This document shows positions 19,614 to 31,022 of a stretch of DNA of 64,000 nt, piece after piece (positions within the stretch are counted from its first letter, which is position 1; each line of letters opens with the position of its first letter). Source of the DNA: Ostreococcus lucimarinus CCE9901 (Eukaryota > Chlorophyta > Mamiellophyceae > Mamiellales > Bathycoccaceae); contig NC_009358.1 in NCBI RefSeq assembly GCF_000092065.1, positions 372,001 through 436,000 of the forward strand. Direction: 5' to 3'. Below the pieces are notes generated by a model. It made no database searches, was not told the origin of the DNA, and saw only the letters and a program-made list of their open reading frames with translations. The translations under genes and the position numbers were made by a program.

Positions 19614-19917
19614 CGCGCGTCGTCGTCCCGCGCCGCGTCCCGGCGCCGCGCGAACCGTCGTCGGTCGTCGAATCGTCGCGCGAATCGTCGCGCGAATCGT
19701 CGCGCGGTCGCGCGTTCGATGCATCGTCGTCGTTCGCGTCGTCGCCGTCGGCGTCCGCGTCGGCATCGCGAGCATCGTCGTCGTCGTCGTCGTCGCGAAT
19801 TCGCGTCGCGCGCCGCGTCGACGACTGACCGCGTCGAATCGTTTCGACGCCAGCGAATCGATTAAAGTTTCGACGCTTCGTCCCCCTGGCGACGAAAACC
19901 GGACGACCACCGAGGGC

Positions 19918-20011
19918 GGACCCAAGATAGCACTATAACGGATCCAAATACCACTAAAGCGGACCCAAACTACTTAAAGCGGACCCAAACGAACTAGGGT
20001 TTAGGGTTTAG
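19918..20011. repeat. Degenerate ~21-bp tandem repeat ending in telomere-type TTTAGGG units
   Basis: GGA(C/T)CCAA recurs at 19918, 19940, 19961 and 19981, spacing 22, 21 and 20 bases, within units resembling GCGGACCCAAACTACTTAAA. The last unit runs directly into TAGGGTTTAGGGTTTAG at 19995-20011, which is plant-type telomere repeat sequence. On the minus strand this reads CTAAACCCTAAACCCTA, containing two telo-box-like AAACCCTA elements, upstream of the minus-strand membrane-protein gene. Whether it is a regulatory telo-box or a relic of telomere insertion cannot be told from sequence alone. Confidence 0.65.
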
Positions 20012-20173
20012 AAGCGCGGCGTCGATCGGCGTCTCCTCTCGATCGATCGCTCGACCGCGCGCGCGCTCGACCGCGCGCGCGTCGATCGACGCGTCCGCGT
20101 CGACCCTCGATCGAGGGTCGACGCGCGACGGCGGACGCGTCGTCCGCGTCGTCGCGCGACACGGCGACGCGCG

Positions 20174-20683
20174 ATGCGGATCGACGCGCGCGCGCCGACG
20201 CCGCCGCTGTGGGCGACGGCGCCGCCGAGACCGAGACGACGCGAATCGACGCGCGACGCGTCCGCGCGCGACGACGCGGACGCGGACGACGACGACGCGT
20301 TCGAGTGCGCGTACGAATTGGACGCGGCGTGGGCGGCGCGATTCGCGGCGACGGCGAAAAAACGAGCGGCGCGACGCGGGAGGGCGCGCGCGGGGCGAGG
20401 GCGGGCGCGGGACGGGACGAGGGCGGTGGGCTCGGGGGACGACGGGACGCGCGCGCGCGCGGAGGCGGCGGCGAGACGCGCGGAGACGCTGGCGCGAGCG
20501 GCGGCGACGGCGCGGGCGAAGCGCGCGGGCGAGGGCGAGGAGGAGGACGAGGAGGGAAGAGACGCGTGGTACGGCGCGGGAGGGGCGGCGGCGGTGGCGA
20601 TGGCGGAGGGGAAGTTGAACGCGGCGTTCGACGCGTGGTTGGACGCGGGCGAAGCGCGTTGGTGGCCGAGCGGTTTGCGATGA
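20174..20683 (+). CDS. Small hypothetical protein
   Basis: A 169-residue frame starting MRIDARAPTPPLWATAPP. Most of the middle is charged or Ala/Arg-rich, but two segments look constrained: DAFECAYELDAAWAARFAAT and the C-terminal AMAEGKLNAAFDAWLDAGEA followed by RWWPSGLR. Tryptophan-containing, helix-like ends of this kind are uncommon in random GC-rich frames, so I favour a real gene. I do not know the family. The stop lies 66 bases before the stop of the convergent OSCA-like gene. Confidence 0.45.
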   Translation: MRIDARAPTPPLWATAPPRPRRRESTRDASARDDADADDDDAFECAYELDAAWAARFAATAKKRAARRGRARAGRGRARDGTRAVGSGDDGTRARAEAAARRAETLARAAATARAKRAGEGEEEDEEGRDAWYGAGGAAAVAMAEGKLNAAFDAWLDAGEARWWPSGLR

Positions 20684-20749
20684 ACGGCGAAGTTCATTCG
20701 GGTAGTTTAGGTAGCTTAGCTCGTGTTAATTTAGGTGGTTTAGACTTTA

Positions 20750-23700
20750 CTACTTGGTCGAGCCAGCTCGAGTGTCGGCTTTCTCGGCTTCCTCGGCGGC
20801 GCGCTTCTGTCGAAGTTGCTTCACGTACGGCGAGGTGGATTTTCGAAGAATGGCTTCCGCGGCGGAGTCGCGCACTTGTTTCCTGAGCGCCAAATCTTTG
20901 ATGACTGCCTTCTTTCTCTGGTCGTCGTCGGGTAAGTGCGCCACGGCGGCCAACATGTCTGCTTCGACTTGCTTTCGCGCCTTGATTTGTTTCCAGCGAC
21001 GCAAGAAAATGGAACCGGCAGACTTCTCGGCGGCGAGTGGCCACAACACGCTCGGCGCGTACGTTTGCCAGATTCCCTTCTTCACTTTGTACTCGATCTC
21101 AGCTTTTCCTTGCTCTCGAGTGTTTTCGAGAATATTCTTTTGCCGGCGTGTGCTCTTTTTCATTTCTTCCACCGGCACGATGCCGCGCATAACCTTCCTC
21201 TTCCTTGAATCACCGATTCGCGTCGTGCTCACGAAGATTTCTTGCCGAGCGTCTTCCTCGAGCGCTGGAACATCCGATCTCGAAGCCGATCTCGAAGCGA
21301 AGTATTCGTCGTCCGAGTCTTCTTCATGCTTGCCGCTTCTGCGCTTCAACGCTGCGCCAGCCGCGTGTACCGGCACCCTGAACGCATCGTTGAGGATGGT
21401 ATTCACGCGCGACCATTCGAGAAGGGTGAATAAAACGAGAGGTATGATGAAGACACGATACTTCATCGTGTTGAAGCCGAGCGTCGGAAGACCGAAAGCG
21501 ACCATGATTTGGCTGAACACGAGGCTGAAATACATCTTTCCGACGAGCCACGCCCACATGGACGTCCCCGCGGAGTACTGTTGGATGTAGTGATAGACCA
21601 TGTTGTGCTTCCAGAAAATGTAGAAAAAACCGAAGAAGACGCCGCACACCGGAAGTAAAACTGGTGCGACGACGGTGTAAATTATGCCGATGAAGAACAC
21701 CAACATCGTTTGCGCGGGAACCCGATGGCTCGGCGTGGGCGTCGGTTGAGCCCAGATGAGTCTCTTTGCGAAAGCCGGCCACGTGCGCGCTCGACTGCGG
21801 TATAGCAAGCACTTTGTGACGAAGCCGAGGAGTACCGGAGGATGGATCAACTCGAGAACCGGTGAAGTCGCGGTACGAAGCATGACGAACTGGAGGAAGA
21901 AAGTACTGGTATTCATCAACCTCAAGATGAACTGGTACGTGAACAAGTGCGGCTTTTGCATCCACACGAGGACGTCCTTCCACAGGGGCGTCGTGTTCAG
22001 GTTGGAAAAGACCAAGTTGAGAATGAGAAGCCAAAAGTACATAGACGCACCGAATGAGTCCATAGCGCTGACCGAGACGTAGCCAGTTTGCCGACTCACG
22101 ACCAAGCTTAAAATGTGACCGACGACGAGGAACACCGTCAACACAATTGACAGGATGATGTTGTAAATAGACTCGCCAAACACGCTCACGAGAGAGTCCT
22201 TGACGTCGGCGACAGCCGCGACAGCGATATTGACAGGGTACATGAAGAATAGAGAAATGGCCACGGCGATAAAAAAAGCCTGAGTCGTCTTTTTTGCGCG
22301 TTCGACGGATGTCAAGGAGAGATTGTGCCACACGACATCAGAGTTGCCTGGCGCCGGTTCGGTGACCCACTGCCCGGGAACGTCGTCAATTTGAATTTGA
22401 GAGGCTATGACGGCGTCCATTTGTCTCGCAAATACCACGACCGCACTACACGCGGGTCGGTGGTTGTTGATGTATTCATCGCGAGTGGAGATGAAAACAT
22501 CGAAGCGTTGCGCCTCGGCTCTCTTCAACGAATCCATATCTTTCAACGCTTTCGCAAGTTGAGTCGATTCCCCCCAGCTGAGTCCTCCAGTCTTTTCGGT
22601 CTCTTGTAAGTCGGCGATCGCTTGCATGTTCTGTGTGACGTGCTCGCGGGCATTCGCCCAGGCTTTCGCGGCGCTATCAAGCTTTCGAGTATCCGAGGCG
22701 AGCATTTTGAAAGCGATGCAGTCTTTGCCGAGGACGCTCTCAAACTTGCTGATGACAAGGTTCATCGACTCCTCCTTGTATAAAAGCCGAAGCTTGGCGG
22801 AATCACCGGAAGATTGCACGGTGCCATCGTTGAGTAAAAGCTTAAATCTCCCCAGGCAGCCGACTTCTTCGTCGTCGAAGATTTTGTCGAGTTTCTTCAC
22901 AGAACCTCGCACACTCTTTTTGACTTTAAGAATATCTTTGACGCTGCCGGTGTTAAGCTGTTCAAACTTTTTCGGTGCCGGAGCCGTGGTTAACAAGGGC
23001 ATATCCTTGACGAGGATTGCGTTCGCTTTAATACCAGTCTTATCGGGATCCACCGTCCACATCATGTGGACGTACTTACGCGACTCGACGCGAATCAAAG
23101 AAATCAGGAAGAGACTTGTGATCCAGGTGAAAGCCATGGCGGCCGCGAAAGAAGATTCGGTTCGAGCATTGAGCAGTGTGTATTTCGCGATACCGCTCTT
23201 TTCGAGAGTTGTAAGTATCTTCGAGCCCGCATCTGCGCTTGGTACGGTATCGGCGGCGTACAAACTCATGAGAATTGGACAACATACGGCGCCGGCGGTG
23301 AAGAAGAAGCGACTGGATAACTTGAACCAGCGGACGAGCATGTACTCGTCTGGGGTGGTGAACTCTTTCATCCAATTATTATCGCGGTGATAAGCGTCAT
23401 AAAGCCACGACCATGCATTGTCGTCTCTCGGTTTGGGAATCTGAATTTCTCGCGGCGGGTACTTGGGGTTGCCCTTTTCAACCCACGCCGCCGAGTCGAT
23501 CGCCATCCGGAGCCATACGATTTTACGCAACATAACAAAGAGGATGAGAAGGAATGAAAACAGACCCGCGTAAGACCCTACCAGCGTCCCCACTTCGGAC
23601 ATTGCGATCTGCGTATCGCAGGAGTCGTCGTTGTCACAAATCTCCAGATAATAGCACGAAATACCCGCGCCCGTTTGCTTGATACCTTCGATAGAAAAGT

Positions 23701-24115
23701 CGCCAGCGTACACCACCGGATAGTATCCAGCACCAGTATCGCACGCGATGCAGTCCATCTGATCCGACGGCGGACACCCACCCATGACGCGATAACTCGA
23801 CGCGTTCACCTGCGCCACCTTACCCCACGGCGCCACGTTACCCGCGTTCAAGCTCACCATCGGCGGATTCGACGTGCTTTGCAGCGTGTGAATCGTTCGC
23901 AGGTCGTTATCCTTCTCATTAAACAACCAATGCGAGCGCACCGCGCAATCCCCGGCGCATCCCGGCGGGCACGGACACCGTTGGCCTTGCTCGTCCAACA
24001 GCGTCGCCGTGATCCACGCCGCCGAGTCCCACGGCGTTCGCGTTCGCGGCGGTTGCACCTTCGTGAGCTCGCTCGTCGGCGTCGCGCCGTAGTTTTCTTG
24101 CGTCGGCGTCGCCAT
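20750..24115 (-). CDS. OSCA/CSC1-like (DUF221/TMEM63) mechanosensitive cation channel with Cys-rich ectodomain
   Basis: Member of the OSCA/CSC1/TMEM63 superfamily, calcium-permeable channels gated by membrane tension or osmotic stress. The 1,121-residue protein carries the usual plan: early TM helices (LVGSYAGLFSFLLILFVMLR), a CSC1-type segment, a long cytosolic region with coiled character, then a block of TM helices (for example FFIAVAISLFFMYPVNIAVA). It is longer than typical plant OSCA proteins (about 700-800). The extra length comes from an approximately 180-residue N-terminal region before the first TM, with about 13 cysteines (RCPCPPGCAGDC, CPPSDQMDCIACDTG, CYYLEICDNDDSC), probably lumenal or extracellular, and from a charged C-terminal tail. 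The start MATPTQENYGATPTSEL is the first Met of the frame. Confidence 0.85.
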   Translation of the reverse strand: MATPTQENYGATPTSELTKVQPPRTRTPWDSAAWITATLLDEQGQRCPCPPGCAGDCAVRSHWLFNEKDNDLRTIHTLQSTSNPPMVSLNAGNVAPWGKVAQVNASSYRVMGGCPPSDQMDCIACDTGAGYYPVVYAGDFSIEGIKQTGAGISCYYLEICDNDDSCDTQIAMSEVGTLVGSYAGLFSFLLILFVMLRKIVWLRMAIDSAAWVEKGNPKYPPREIQIPKPRDDNAWSWLYDAYHRDNNWMKEFTTPDEYMLVRWFKLSSRFFFTAGAVCCPILMSLYAADTVPSADAGSKILTTLEKSGIAKYTLLNARTESSFAAAMAFTWITSLFLISLIRVESRKYVHMMWTVDPDKTGIKANAILVKDMPLLTTAPAPKKFEQLNTGSVKDILKVKKSVRGSVKKLDKIFDDEEVGCLGRFKLLLNDGTVQSSGDSAKLRLLYKEESMNLVISKFESVLGKDCIAFKMLASDTRKLDSAAKAWANAREHVTQNMQAIADLQETEKTGGLSWGESTQLAKALKDMDSLKRAEAQRFDVFISTRDEYINNHRPACSAVVVFARQMDAVIASQIQIDDVPGQWVTEPAPGNSDVVWHNLSLTSVERAKKTTQAFFIAVAISLFFMYPVNIAVAAVADVKDSLVSVFGESIYNIILSIVLTVFLVVGHILSLVVSRQTGYVSVSAMDSFGASMYFWLLILNLVFSNLNTTPLWKDVLVWMQKPHLFTYQFILRLMNTSTFFLQFVMLRTATSPVLELIHPPVLLGFVTKCLLYRSRARTWPAFAKRLIWAQPTPTPSHRVPAQTMLVFFIGIIYTVVAPVLLPVCGVFFGFFYIFWKHNMVYHYIQQYSAGTSMWAWLVGKMYFSLVFSQIMVAFGLPTLGFNTMKYRVFIIPLVLFTLLEWSRVNTILNDAFRVPVHAAGAALKRRSGKHEEDSDDEYFASRSASRSDVPALEEDARQEIFVSTTRIGDSRKRKVMRGIVPVEEMKKSTRRQKNILENTREQGKAEIEYKVKKGIWQTYAPSVLWPLAAEKSAGSIFLRRWKQIKARKQVEADMLAAVAHLPDDDQRKKAVIKDLALRKQVRDSAAEAILRKSTSPYVKQLRQKRAAEEAEKADTRAGSTK

Positions 24116-24525
24116 GGCGGCGCGCGACGCCTTTTATCGCGCGCGCGCGTCGTCGCACCACCCGCGACGGTTTCGATGCTCAACCACCCTCGCCGGCGTC
24201 GTTCGCGTCGCGCGCCGAACGCGCGCGCCGCGCGCGAGACCGCGACGGCGCGCTCGAAAACGCTCGCACTCTCGCGCGCGGGGCTCTCGGGGCGATCGCG
24301 CGGGAGGGCGCGAGGCAGTGCGGCGCGATCGGCGCGCGATGCGGTCGGTCGCGCATTCCGACGCGGCGAAGATTTTAACATTTTCGCACAGGGGTGAGGG
24401 TCGAGGGGGCGCGCGCGCGGGGCGGCGGGCGAGGGACGCGCGCGCGCGCGAACGAACGAACGAACGGACGAACGAATCGCGATGAATGTGGTGGTGTTAA
24501 ACTCTAAGCGTCGCGCGGGCGCGGA
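24116..24525. other. Intergenic region between OSCA-like start and PRP22 stop
   Basis: No gene is recognised. It contains the promoter side of the OSCA-like gene and the 3' end of the PRP22 gene. A tetranucleotide (GAAC/GGAC)n microsatellite lies at about 24450-24478. Open frames here are Arg-rich and look spurious. Confidence 0.4.
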
Positions 24526-27500
24526 TCAGCCGCGACGCTTGCTCAATCGCCACGCGTTCGGATCGTTGTAGCGATCGTACAGGGGCTCGATTTTCTCGCT
24601 CTTTTTGCGCTTGCTCAGATGGCGAGGGTCGCTGAGCTTGAAAAAGCGCGGAGCGAGCTCGACGAGCCATTTGGGGTCGATGGCGCAGACTTCACGCATG
24701 TACTCCTTGGTCGTGAGCACGAGCTCGTGGTAGATGACCCAGTCGGGCTGACGTTGGAAGAGCGCGCTCGAGGGGTGAATGTACGTCGGAGTCTGCTCGA
24801 CGATGGTTTTGTAACCCTCCTGCGGATCTTTCTTGGCGCCGTGGAAGAAGAAACCCGAGCAGATGGCTTTGCGAACTTTGTTGTAGTTGCGTCCAGCGCT
24901 CGTGGTGCCGAGCTTGTATCGATCCATGATGGTGAGAAGTTGTTTACGGACGTCTTGCGCGCGCTTCATCGAACGCGCCTGTAAAAAGTTCTCGTAACAC
25001 CAAGGTTCGCTGAAACCTTGAGCCTTCCACGCCTCATACACCGACAACAATGTCAAATGGTCGCCTTCGGCTTGGAAAAACTTGTTCTTCTTCGCGTCCG
25101 CCTGCGCTTGCTTTTCCTTCGGGCGGTGGAAGATATTTTGAGCGCTCAGCATGGCGACGATGGTCAAAATTTCCTCAGAACACCCGAGATCAACGCTCGC
25201 GATGAGCATCTTACTCATCGGCGGCTCCAATGGAAACTCTGCCATCTTGCGCCCGAGTCGAGTGAGCAAGCCTTCCTCATCTAACGCGCCTAAATTGTAC
25301 AGTTGCTCCAAAGCCGTGACGAGCGTCGCCGGTGGAGGCGGGTCCATGAAATCAAAATTAATCAAGTCGTTGATCCCCATAGCTTTCATCGTCAGCACCG
25401 TCATGCTCAGGTTCGTCCTTTGAATTTCTGGCACCGATGTCGGGAGCATTTCGTTCTTGAACGCACTTTCCGTGTACAATCTATAACACTTGCCGGGACC
25501 TGTACGACCGGCGCGACCGGCTCGCTGTCGAGCTGAAGCCTGTGAAATCGGAGCCACGATGAGAGAGTCCATGGAAATCTTAGGATTGTACACTTTTTGT
25601 TTTGAAAACCCGGGATCGACGACGTAGAAGATGCCGTCAATAGTGAGCGAGGCTTCGGCAATGTTTGTCGCGATGACGCACTTGCGACTGCCGGGCGGCG
25701 CCGGCTCAAAAATGCGCGTCTGCTGTTCGCTAGGAAGAGCAGAGTACACCGGCAAGACGTGTAACTCTGGAACCGCTGGACCTAATGCGCGCATACGATC
25801 GAATAGAATCTCCGCAGCCGCATCAATCTCTTCTTGACCCGTGAGGAACAGTAAGATGTCGCCCTCGGGCTCTGTGAGGTGGATTTGCATCACCGTGATC
25901 AAAGCGGCATCAAGATAGTCGCTCTCGGGAGCTTTAGTATACAATACTTCGACAGGAAACGTTCGACCAGGAATGGTGAAAATGGGGCAATCGAAAAAGT
26001 ACGTCGAAAACTTTTCGGCGTCCAAAGTAGCTGACGTCACGATGATTTTCAAGTCTTTTCGCTTTGCGCAGCACTTCTTCAGCAATCCGAACAATACGTC
26101 CGTGTGGATCGTTCTTTCGTGTGCCTCATCGAGCATGATGACGCAATACTGCGATAACAAGTCATCCAACAAAGCCTCGCGAAGTAGCATACCATCGGTC
26201 ATGTACTTGATAACTGTGTCCTGTGACGTGCAGTCTTCGAAACGAATCGCGTAACCAACCTCTTCACCGAGTCGACAGCCGTACTCCTCGGCGACACGCT
26301 TGGCTACGGACATTGCGGCCACACGCCTTGGTTGCGTGCATCCTATTCTACCCCGTGACGTATACCCAGCCTCGGCCAAGTATTGGGTCATCTGCGTCGT
26401 TTTCCCCGAACCCGTCTCGCCAATCACCACTAAAATCTGATTTTCATTCACCGCTTGAATCAATTGATCGCGCAGTTTATAAATCGGTAGCGTCTGCCGT
26501 AATTGATGAATGGGCATCGTCTGTGGCTGGCCCATCCTTTGACCTTGGCCCATGGACTTGGCCTTCCAAGCGGGCATATCGCGGCCTCCGCGACTGCCGC
26601 CGTACTGTCGAGCCTCCTCTGTCAACGACGCATCGCCCTGTCTTCTCATCGGATCCTCCCACGGACGCGCCGCTACTTGACCCTCGGCCTCAGTATTTGC
26701 TCGCTGCTGCTGATCGCGAAGCTCGCGTCGCTCTTTCGCCAGCGTGGCTTGCGTCATGGCGGCGCGTTGCATGGAACCATCTGGGTTTTTGACAATTTTA
26801 ATCGGCGAAACGTCACCCGTGCTCGCCGCAGTTTGTCCCTGCAAGAACGGCGCCTCGTCTTCGTTGATCTCGATTTCAACTTCCTCTTCAGCTTCTTCTT
26901 CGTAGGATAGCATGCCGTCGTTTTCCGGATCGAATTGCGGATAGTCTTGCACCTTCAACACCCCGCTCGCGATGAGCTGCCGAGCTTCCCACAGCTCCGG
27001 CGAACTCAGCCTCTTTGCAGGTCGTTTGCGCGAGGCTGTGTTTGCTTCATCCAAAGTGCTGGCATCGATGCCAGAAAGGCCTTTAAGTGACGCCATTCCC
27101 CCTGCTGCTGACGGCCCGGGTGGCGGTAAATTCCTCGGCGCTGGATTACTTCTGTTACCGCCAAACGTGGCGCGCGCAGTCTCCTTCCCCGAGATTTGGT
27201 CCACATCCTTCATCGACAGCGATATCTTGTTTCCGTTACGATTCAAAACTTTGACAAACACGCTCTCACCTCGCCTCGCGCCGTCCTTTGCGCTTTTCAG
27301 GTGTCGATCGGTAATGGCGCTCACGTGCACCAAGCCCTCCGCCTTGCGCTTGAACTCCACCAACTCCACAAAGGCTCCGAAATCCATCACATTTGTCACC
27401 CTTCCGCGGTACACCCCACCCACACTTGGCTCACCATCTCGCGTCTTCTCATCGCTCTTCGTCTGCGCGCTCGCAAGCGAGTGCGAAACCTCCCTCTCGT

Positions 27501-27933
27501 TCGCCCGTTCGCTCTTGCTCGGGTCGTCCGCCGCGTTTGCGAGCGCGTCCCGGTCCCCGTATAATTCCCTCGTCAACGCCTTCGCGTGCGAATCATCGTC
27601 CCGCACCGCAAGTCCAGGAAAGTTTGCGTCGCCGCTCGACCTTCCAGACGTCCCCGCGCTTCCCGCAGTCGCCGCATTTGTCCCGCGCGCCGTCCCGCTC
27701 GGCTTCTTCCGCATCCGCTGAATCAGCCCAAGCAAAGATTCCGCGAACGCATCGTCCACTTCTGCGCCGACCGCGCCAAGCGCCTTCCGAAACGTCACCG
27801 GAGTGTCGTTTTCGTCCGTGAGCGCGATGACGAACTCGCTCAGCGTCTTATCGGCGATCCCGAGGTGATTTTCGAGCTCCTTCGTGACTTTGTTCACGAG
27901 CGAGAGCTGCGCGAGTTTGGCGAGCGCCGCCAT
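24526..27933 (-). CDS. DHX8: Pre-mRNA splicing DEAH-box RNA helicase PRP22/DHX8
   Basis: Spliceosomal ATPase that releases mature mRNA from the post-catalytic spliceosome. The start was placed at 27933 because [20 protein letters not shown] aligns with the start of DHX8 homologues (...LSLVSKVCTELDNHLGI); the frame extends about 96 codons upstream but those residues do not resemble the family. Domains: PRP22-specific N-terminal helical region, S1 RNA-binding domain near residues 175-255 ([20 protein letters not shown]), and an acidic linker. The helicase core follows with [40 protein letters not shown] and [12 protein letters not shown]. The HA2 and OB-fold regions complete it. At 1,135 residues it is near the usual size. 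Splicing factors in the window serve the few but strict introns seen here. Confidence 0.95.
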   Translation of the reverse strand: MAALAKLAQLSLVNKVTKELENHLGIADKTLSEFVIALTDENDTPVTFRKALGAVGAEVDDAFAESLLGLIQRMRKKPSGTARGTNAATAGSAGTSGRSSGDANFPGLAVRDDDSHAKALTRELYGDRDALANAADDPSKSERANEREVSHSLASAQTKSDEKTRDGEPSVGGVYRGRVTNVMDFGAFVELVEFKRKAEGLVHVSAITDRHLKSAKDGARRGESVFVKVLNRNGNKISLSMKDVDQISGKETARATFGGNRSNPAPRNLPPPGPSAAGGMASLKGLSGIDASTLDEANTASRKRPAKRLSSPELWEARQLIASGVLKVQDYPQFDPENDGMLSYEEEAEEEVEIEINEDEAPFLQGQTAASTGDVSPIKIVKNPDGSMQRAAMTQATLAKERRELRDQQQRANTEAEGQVAARPWEDPMRRQGDASLTEEARQYGGSRGGRDMPAWKAKSMGQGQRMGQPQTMPIHQLRQTLPIYKLRDQLIQAVNENQILVVIGETGSGKTTQMTQYLAEAGYTSRGRIGCTQPRRVAAMSVAKRVAEEYGCRLGEEVGYAIRFEDCTSQDTVIKYMTDGMLLREALLDDLLSQYCVIMLDEAHERTIHTDVLFGLLKKCCAKRKDLKIIVTSATLDAEKFSTYFFDCPIFTIPGRTFPVEVLYTKAPESDYLDAALITVMQIHLTEPEGDILLFLTGQEEIDAAAEILFDRMRALGPAVPELHVLPVYSALPSEQQTRIFEPAPPGSRKCVIATNIAEASLTIDGIFYVVDPGFSKQKVYNPKISMDSLIVAPISQASARQRAGRAGRTGPGKCYRLYTESAFKNEMLPTSVPEIQRTNLSMTVLTMKAMGINDLINFDFMDPPPPATLVTALEQLYNLGALDEEGLLTRLGRKMAEFPLEPPMSKMLIASVDLGCSEEILTIVAMLSAQNIFHRPKEKQAQADAKKNKFFQAEGDHLTLLSVYEAWKAQGFSEPWCYENFLQARSMKRAQDVRKQLLTIMDRYKLGTTSAGRNYNKVRKAICSGFFFHGAKKDPQEGYKTIVEQTPTYIHPSSALFQRQPDWVIYHELVLTTKEYMREVCAIDPKWLVELAPRFFKLSDPRHLSKRKKSEKIEPLYDRYNDPNAWRLSKRRG

Positions 27934-28118
27934 CGGGACGCCGAGCGGGCGCGCCGTGACGCGCGGTGATGAGTTTCGCGATCGCACGGCCGCACGCGCG
28001 AGATGCGGGTGGACTGGACGCGAGTCACGATGTGAGGATCGAGCAATGCCAGGGACGACGGCTGGACGACGGCTGGCGACGAGCGCAGTGGTGCGCAAGG
28101 CGTTACAAATACAATGGG

Positions 28119-30869
28119 TTATAAGTCGATCAAGTTGCCGGTGGCGGGTCCAGATGCGTCCGATGGCGGTTGCGAGGACGTCGACGGCGCTGACGGAAAC
28201 GCAGGGGCGAAGAGAGTCCAATTCGGGGTGAAAATTGACGTCTCAGCGGCTTGAACTTCGTGCGCGCGGTACGAGTCGATGAAAGAGGGATGGCATCCCG
28301 CGAGCGCACCGACGAAGGCAACGCGACGGCGTGATGGCTCATCGGCGCTGTCATCAGATTCTGCGAAAAAGCACCGGGCGAAGGTCGCGCACACGGCGGC
28401 GGTGTCGGTGGGCAAACTTGTTTGCGCACGCTCGTCGTCGATGCGCTTGATGAGCGTCGCCGCGTGTGCGAGCGCCGCTCTCGTCTTCCCCGAGACGTGC
28501 TTGTTAAGGACGCTGTTGATGAAATCTCTGGTTGGGAAAGAATCCAGAGGCATGGAGTCCACGACGCTCGTAATTTCTGGCTTTTCCAGCACGCGCTGCG
28601 GGAGCGCGGAGAAGAGCGAGATGAGTGCTTCACCGACGTCGTACGCGTTGCCGCCGATGGCGCTCAGTTTCACCGAATTCGCTCGATTAGTGTGGAATGC
28701 ATTGGCAATCTTCGCAAGTACCCCTCGTGTACGAACATTCTCAAAGGGTACGCGGAAAAGTCCCGGCGCCGCACTCACTTTCTCGTGTAGAAAGTCTACG
28801 AGACTTGTCACGACTTGCGGAACGTTTGGCGGAATCGCCGACGTTGGAAGATCTTCGAAAGGCGTGCCAAACGTGCATGGTTGGTACGTCCCTTGGACAG
28901 AAACGAAAAAATCCCTCCCACCCTCGAGCCTGACGACCAAAATCGCGTCGACATGCTTTGGTTTGGCATCCACGTGTATGAGCGAGTCGTCGCCGTATCT
29001 CGTCAGCGAATCGTGACTAAACGCGCTCGGACCCGACCTTCGTCCACCCCGAACGCATGCGGTGACGTTCAGAATGACTTCCTCACCTGGTAACAAGCTA
29101 CCACTCATCGGGTAGACGGACATCCAACCGGGAGTCGCCGGACCACCCGGTATCGGAGAAACGAGACTGAAGTTGGCCGGGACGTCGCCGACGTTTGAAA
29201 GCCTAAACTTACCGGCCACTTCCTCGGAGTAGCGCAAACGGCCCAAATCGACGCTTGCGTTCTCTATTGCGCATACCGGCATAGACGCCATCTCGACGTG
29301 ATCAAGCTTTCGACGCAAATCGAACAAAAGGCTGTGCAGTTTTTTTGGTTCAAGCTCTCGAACCACTAGCGAAAATACGGCGTACACTGGCTTGTGATCT
29401 GAGTGCGTCAGCTCGGCACGGCCATACTCCAACAGGTTGATATCAAAATCACCGTTCCACAGCACTCGATCGCACCAGGCTGGAGTGCGTTTCTTCTCCT
29501 CCTCTTTTCTCTGAGAGCCGCCAACTTCGTCCAGATCCGCATCGCCCGCTCCGCTATAAATGTTTGTGCCCGGTCTATACTTGTACGTCGGCGCGAAAGT
29601 GACTTCGCTTTCGTGCCATCCTCTAAATGCACGCCCGGCACTGCGTTCGATGTTCAGTTGATCAGACGCCAGTAGGCTCGAATAGTTTCCCGCGGCGATT
29701 GACTTGCGCACGACGTCGTCGGACAACGTCAATCGATAGTTCAAGTCCCCCATCCAGATCGAGCTCGCAGCATCCGCGACGGAATACTCCGACGCATCCG
29801 CGCCTTCGGGCGGCAAAAATCTCAGCTGGTCCATAATTGTGCTATAATCTTCGTTCCGCTTGATTTCATCGCCCGGTTTCGAGCCCGCGCTCAAGTGCGA
29901 GCACACGAAAACCAAAGGCGTGCTGTAAAGTTTCATCCAAACAGCGCACGCACCCTTGTTTCCTAGTATACCGACGCCAATATTAAACCCAGTCGCCACC
30001 GTTCCAACGCGTACGTCTTGGATATGCGGCAGCAGCGATGCCTTCACCCACACGGTTATGTACACGCCGACGAGTTGCTTCTGCGCCACAGGTCTATACT
30101 TCGCGGCGCCCTGTTTCGACTTTGGCGGCCTCCAACTCGAACCCTCACGAATCGCAAAGTCACTTATATCTTCCTCCTCGTCACCACCGTCGAAGGATAC
30201 CCATTTCACCGTCTCGGGCGTTGCTTGCCCCGACGTCGTCGCGAACGACGCCTCCGTCGCGTCGTCGGCGTCAAACTCCGCGGTGTAATCACTCAGCACC
30301 CCGCGTCGCTTCGTCGCCGGCTGATTCGCCGCCGAGCCATTCAACGCCTTATCCAGCACGCGTTCCCACGCCTCCGTCATCGCGCTGTCCTCTCCCACGA
30401 GCACCTTGCCAACGTTGAGCGGGACGATTTCCTGAAAACCAACCGCCACGACGTCCGCCGCGTCGTCGTCGTCCCACGTCCCTCCCTCGCCCTCGTCCAA
30501 CCTCCCGCGATTGCGCACCCACTCCTTGACGTCCGCGTCCGCCCTCGGCGCTTTCCCATTCGTGTTCCACGTCCCCGCGAACACCCGCAGCGGTCGTCGC
30601 TCCGTGTACGCGTCGATGGATTCATTCAAAAACTCTCTCCGCACCGCCGTCGACGCGATCCGCCGTCCCCACTCGCGCGCCAGCGGATGCGCGCGTTCCG
30701 TCGTCGTCGCCGTCGTCGTCGCCGTCGCGCGCGCGTCGTCGCTCGCGCTCGGGCCGTCGAAATCGCGCACCCACGCGCTCGTCGCCTCGCGCGCGCGCTC
30801 GCCGTCTCGCGCGCCGCTCGCGCTTCGCTCGCGCTCGCTCGCCGTCGCGCTCGCGAAGAGCGCGCGCAT
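28119..30869 (-). CDS. OCRL/INPP5B-like inositol polyphosphate 5-phosphatase with ASH and RhoGAP domains
   Basis: Predicted PI(4,5)P2 5-phosphatase of endosomal and Golgi membranes. The 916-residue order is: catalytic domain from about residue 90 ([60 protein letters not shown]), then an ASH domain ([32 protein letters not shown]), then RhoGAP ([30 protein letters not shown]). The arginine in GLFR sits at the place of the RhoGAP arginine finger. The protein ends in GNLIDL, a clathrin-box-like LIDL core. This three-domain plan is known from animal, amoebal and fungal-type OCRL proteins and is not what I know from land-plant 5-phosphatases. The gene is upstream of PRP22 on the same strand and divergent from the Vti1 gene. 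Confidence 0.9.
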   Translation of the reverse strand: MRALFASATASERERSASGARDGERAREATSAWVRDFDGPSASDDARATATTTATTTERAHPLAREWGRRIASTAVRREFLNESIDAYTERRPLRVFAGTWNTNGKAPRADADVKEWVRNRGRLDEGEGGTWDDDDAADVVAVGFQEIVPLNVGKVLVGEDSAMTEAWERVLDKALNGSAANQPATKRRGVLSDYTAEFDADDATEASFATTSGQATPETVKWVSFDGGDEEEDISDFAIREGSSWRPPKSKQGAAKYRPVAQKQLVGVYITVWVKASLLPHIQDVRVGTVATGFNIGVGILGNKGACAVWMKLYSTPLVFVCSHLSAGSKPGDEIKRNEDYSTIMDQLRFLPPEGADASEYSVADAASSIWMGDLNYRLTLSDDVVRKSIAAGNYSSLLASDQLNIERSAGRAFRGWHESEVTFAPTYKYRPGTNIYSGAGDADLDEVGGSQRKEEEKKRTPAWCDRVLWNGDFDINLLEYGRAELTHSDHKPVYAVFSLVVRELEPKKLHSLLFDLRRKLDHVEMASMPVCAIENASVDLGRLRYSEEVAGKFRLSNVGDVPANFSLVSPIPGGPATPGWMSVYPMSGSLLPGEEVILNVTACVRGGRRSGPSAFSHDSLTRYGDDSLIHVDAKPKHVDAILVVRLEGGRDFFVSVQGTYQPCTFGTPFEDLPTSAIPPNVPQVVTSLVDFLHEKVSAAPGLFRVPFENVRTRGVLAKIANAFHTNRANSVKLSAIGGNAYDVGEALISLFSALPQRVLEKPEITSVVDSMPLDSFPTRDFINSVLNKHVSGKTRAALAHAATLIKRIDDERAQTSLPTDTAAVCATFARCFFAESDDSADEPSRRRVAFVGALAGCHPSFIDSYRAHEVQAAETSIFTPNWTLFAPAFPSAPSTSSQPPSDASGPATGNLIDL

Positions 30870-31022
30870 CTCGCGAGCGCCGCGCGCGTCGCGCCGCCGT
30901 CGCTCCGCGCGCCGCGCGACCGGTGCGCGCGGCGCAGTGCCGCGCGCGTCACTGCGCCGCGTCGAATCCGACGACGACGACGACGACGACGCGCGGCGAC
31001 GACGCGCGACGACGCGCGCGAC

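Noticed and set aside
18804-19938. Plus-strand frames of over 350 codons in 18.8-19.9 kb
   Set aside because: They are Arg-rich low-complexity shadows of the minus-strand membrane-protein gene, with no hydrophobic or conserved segment.
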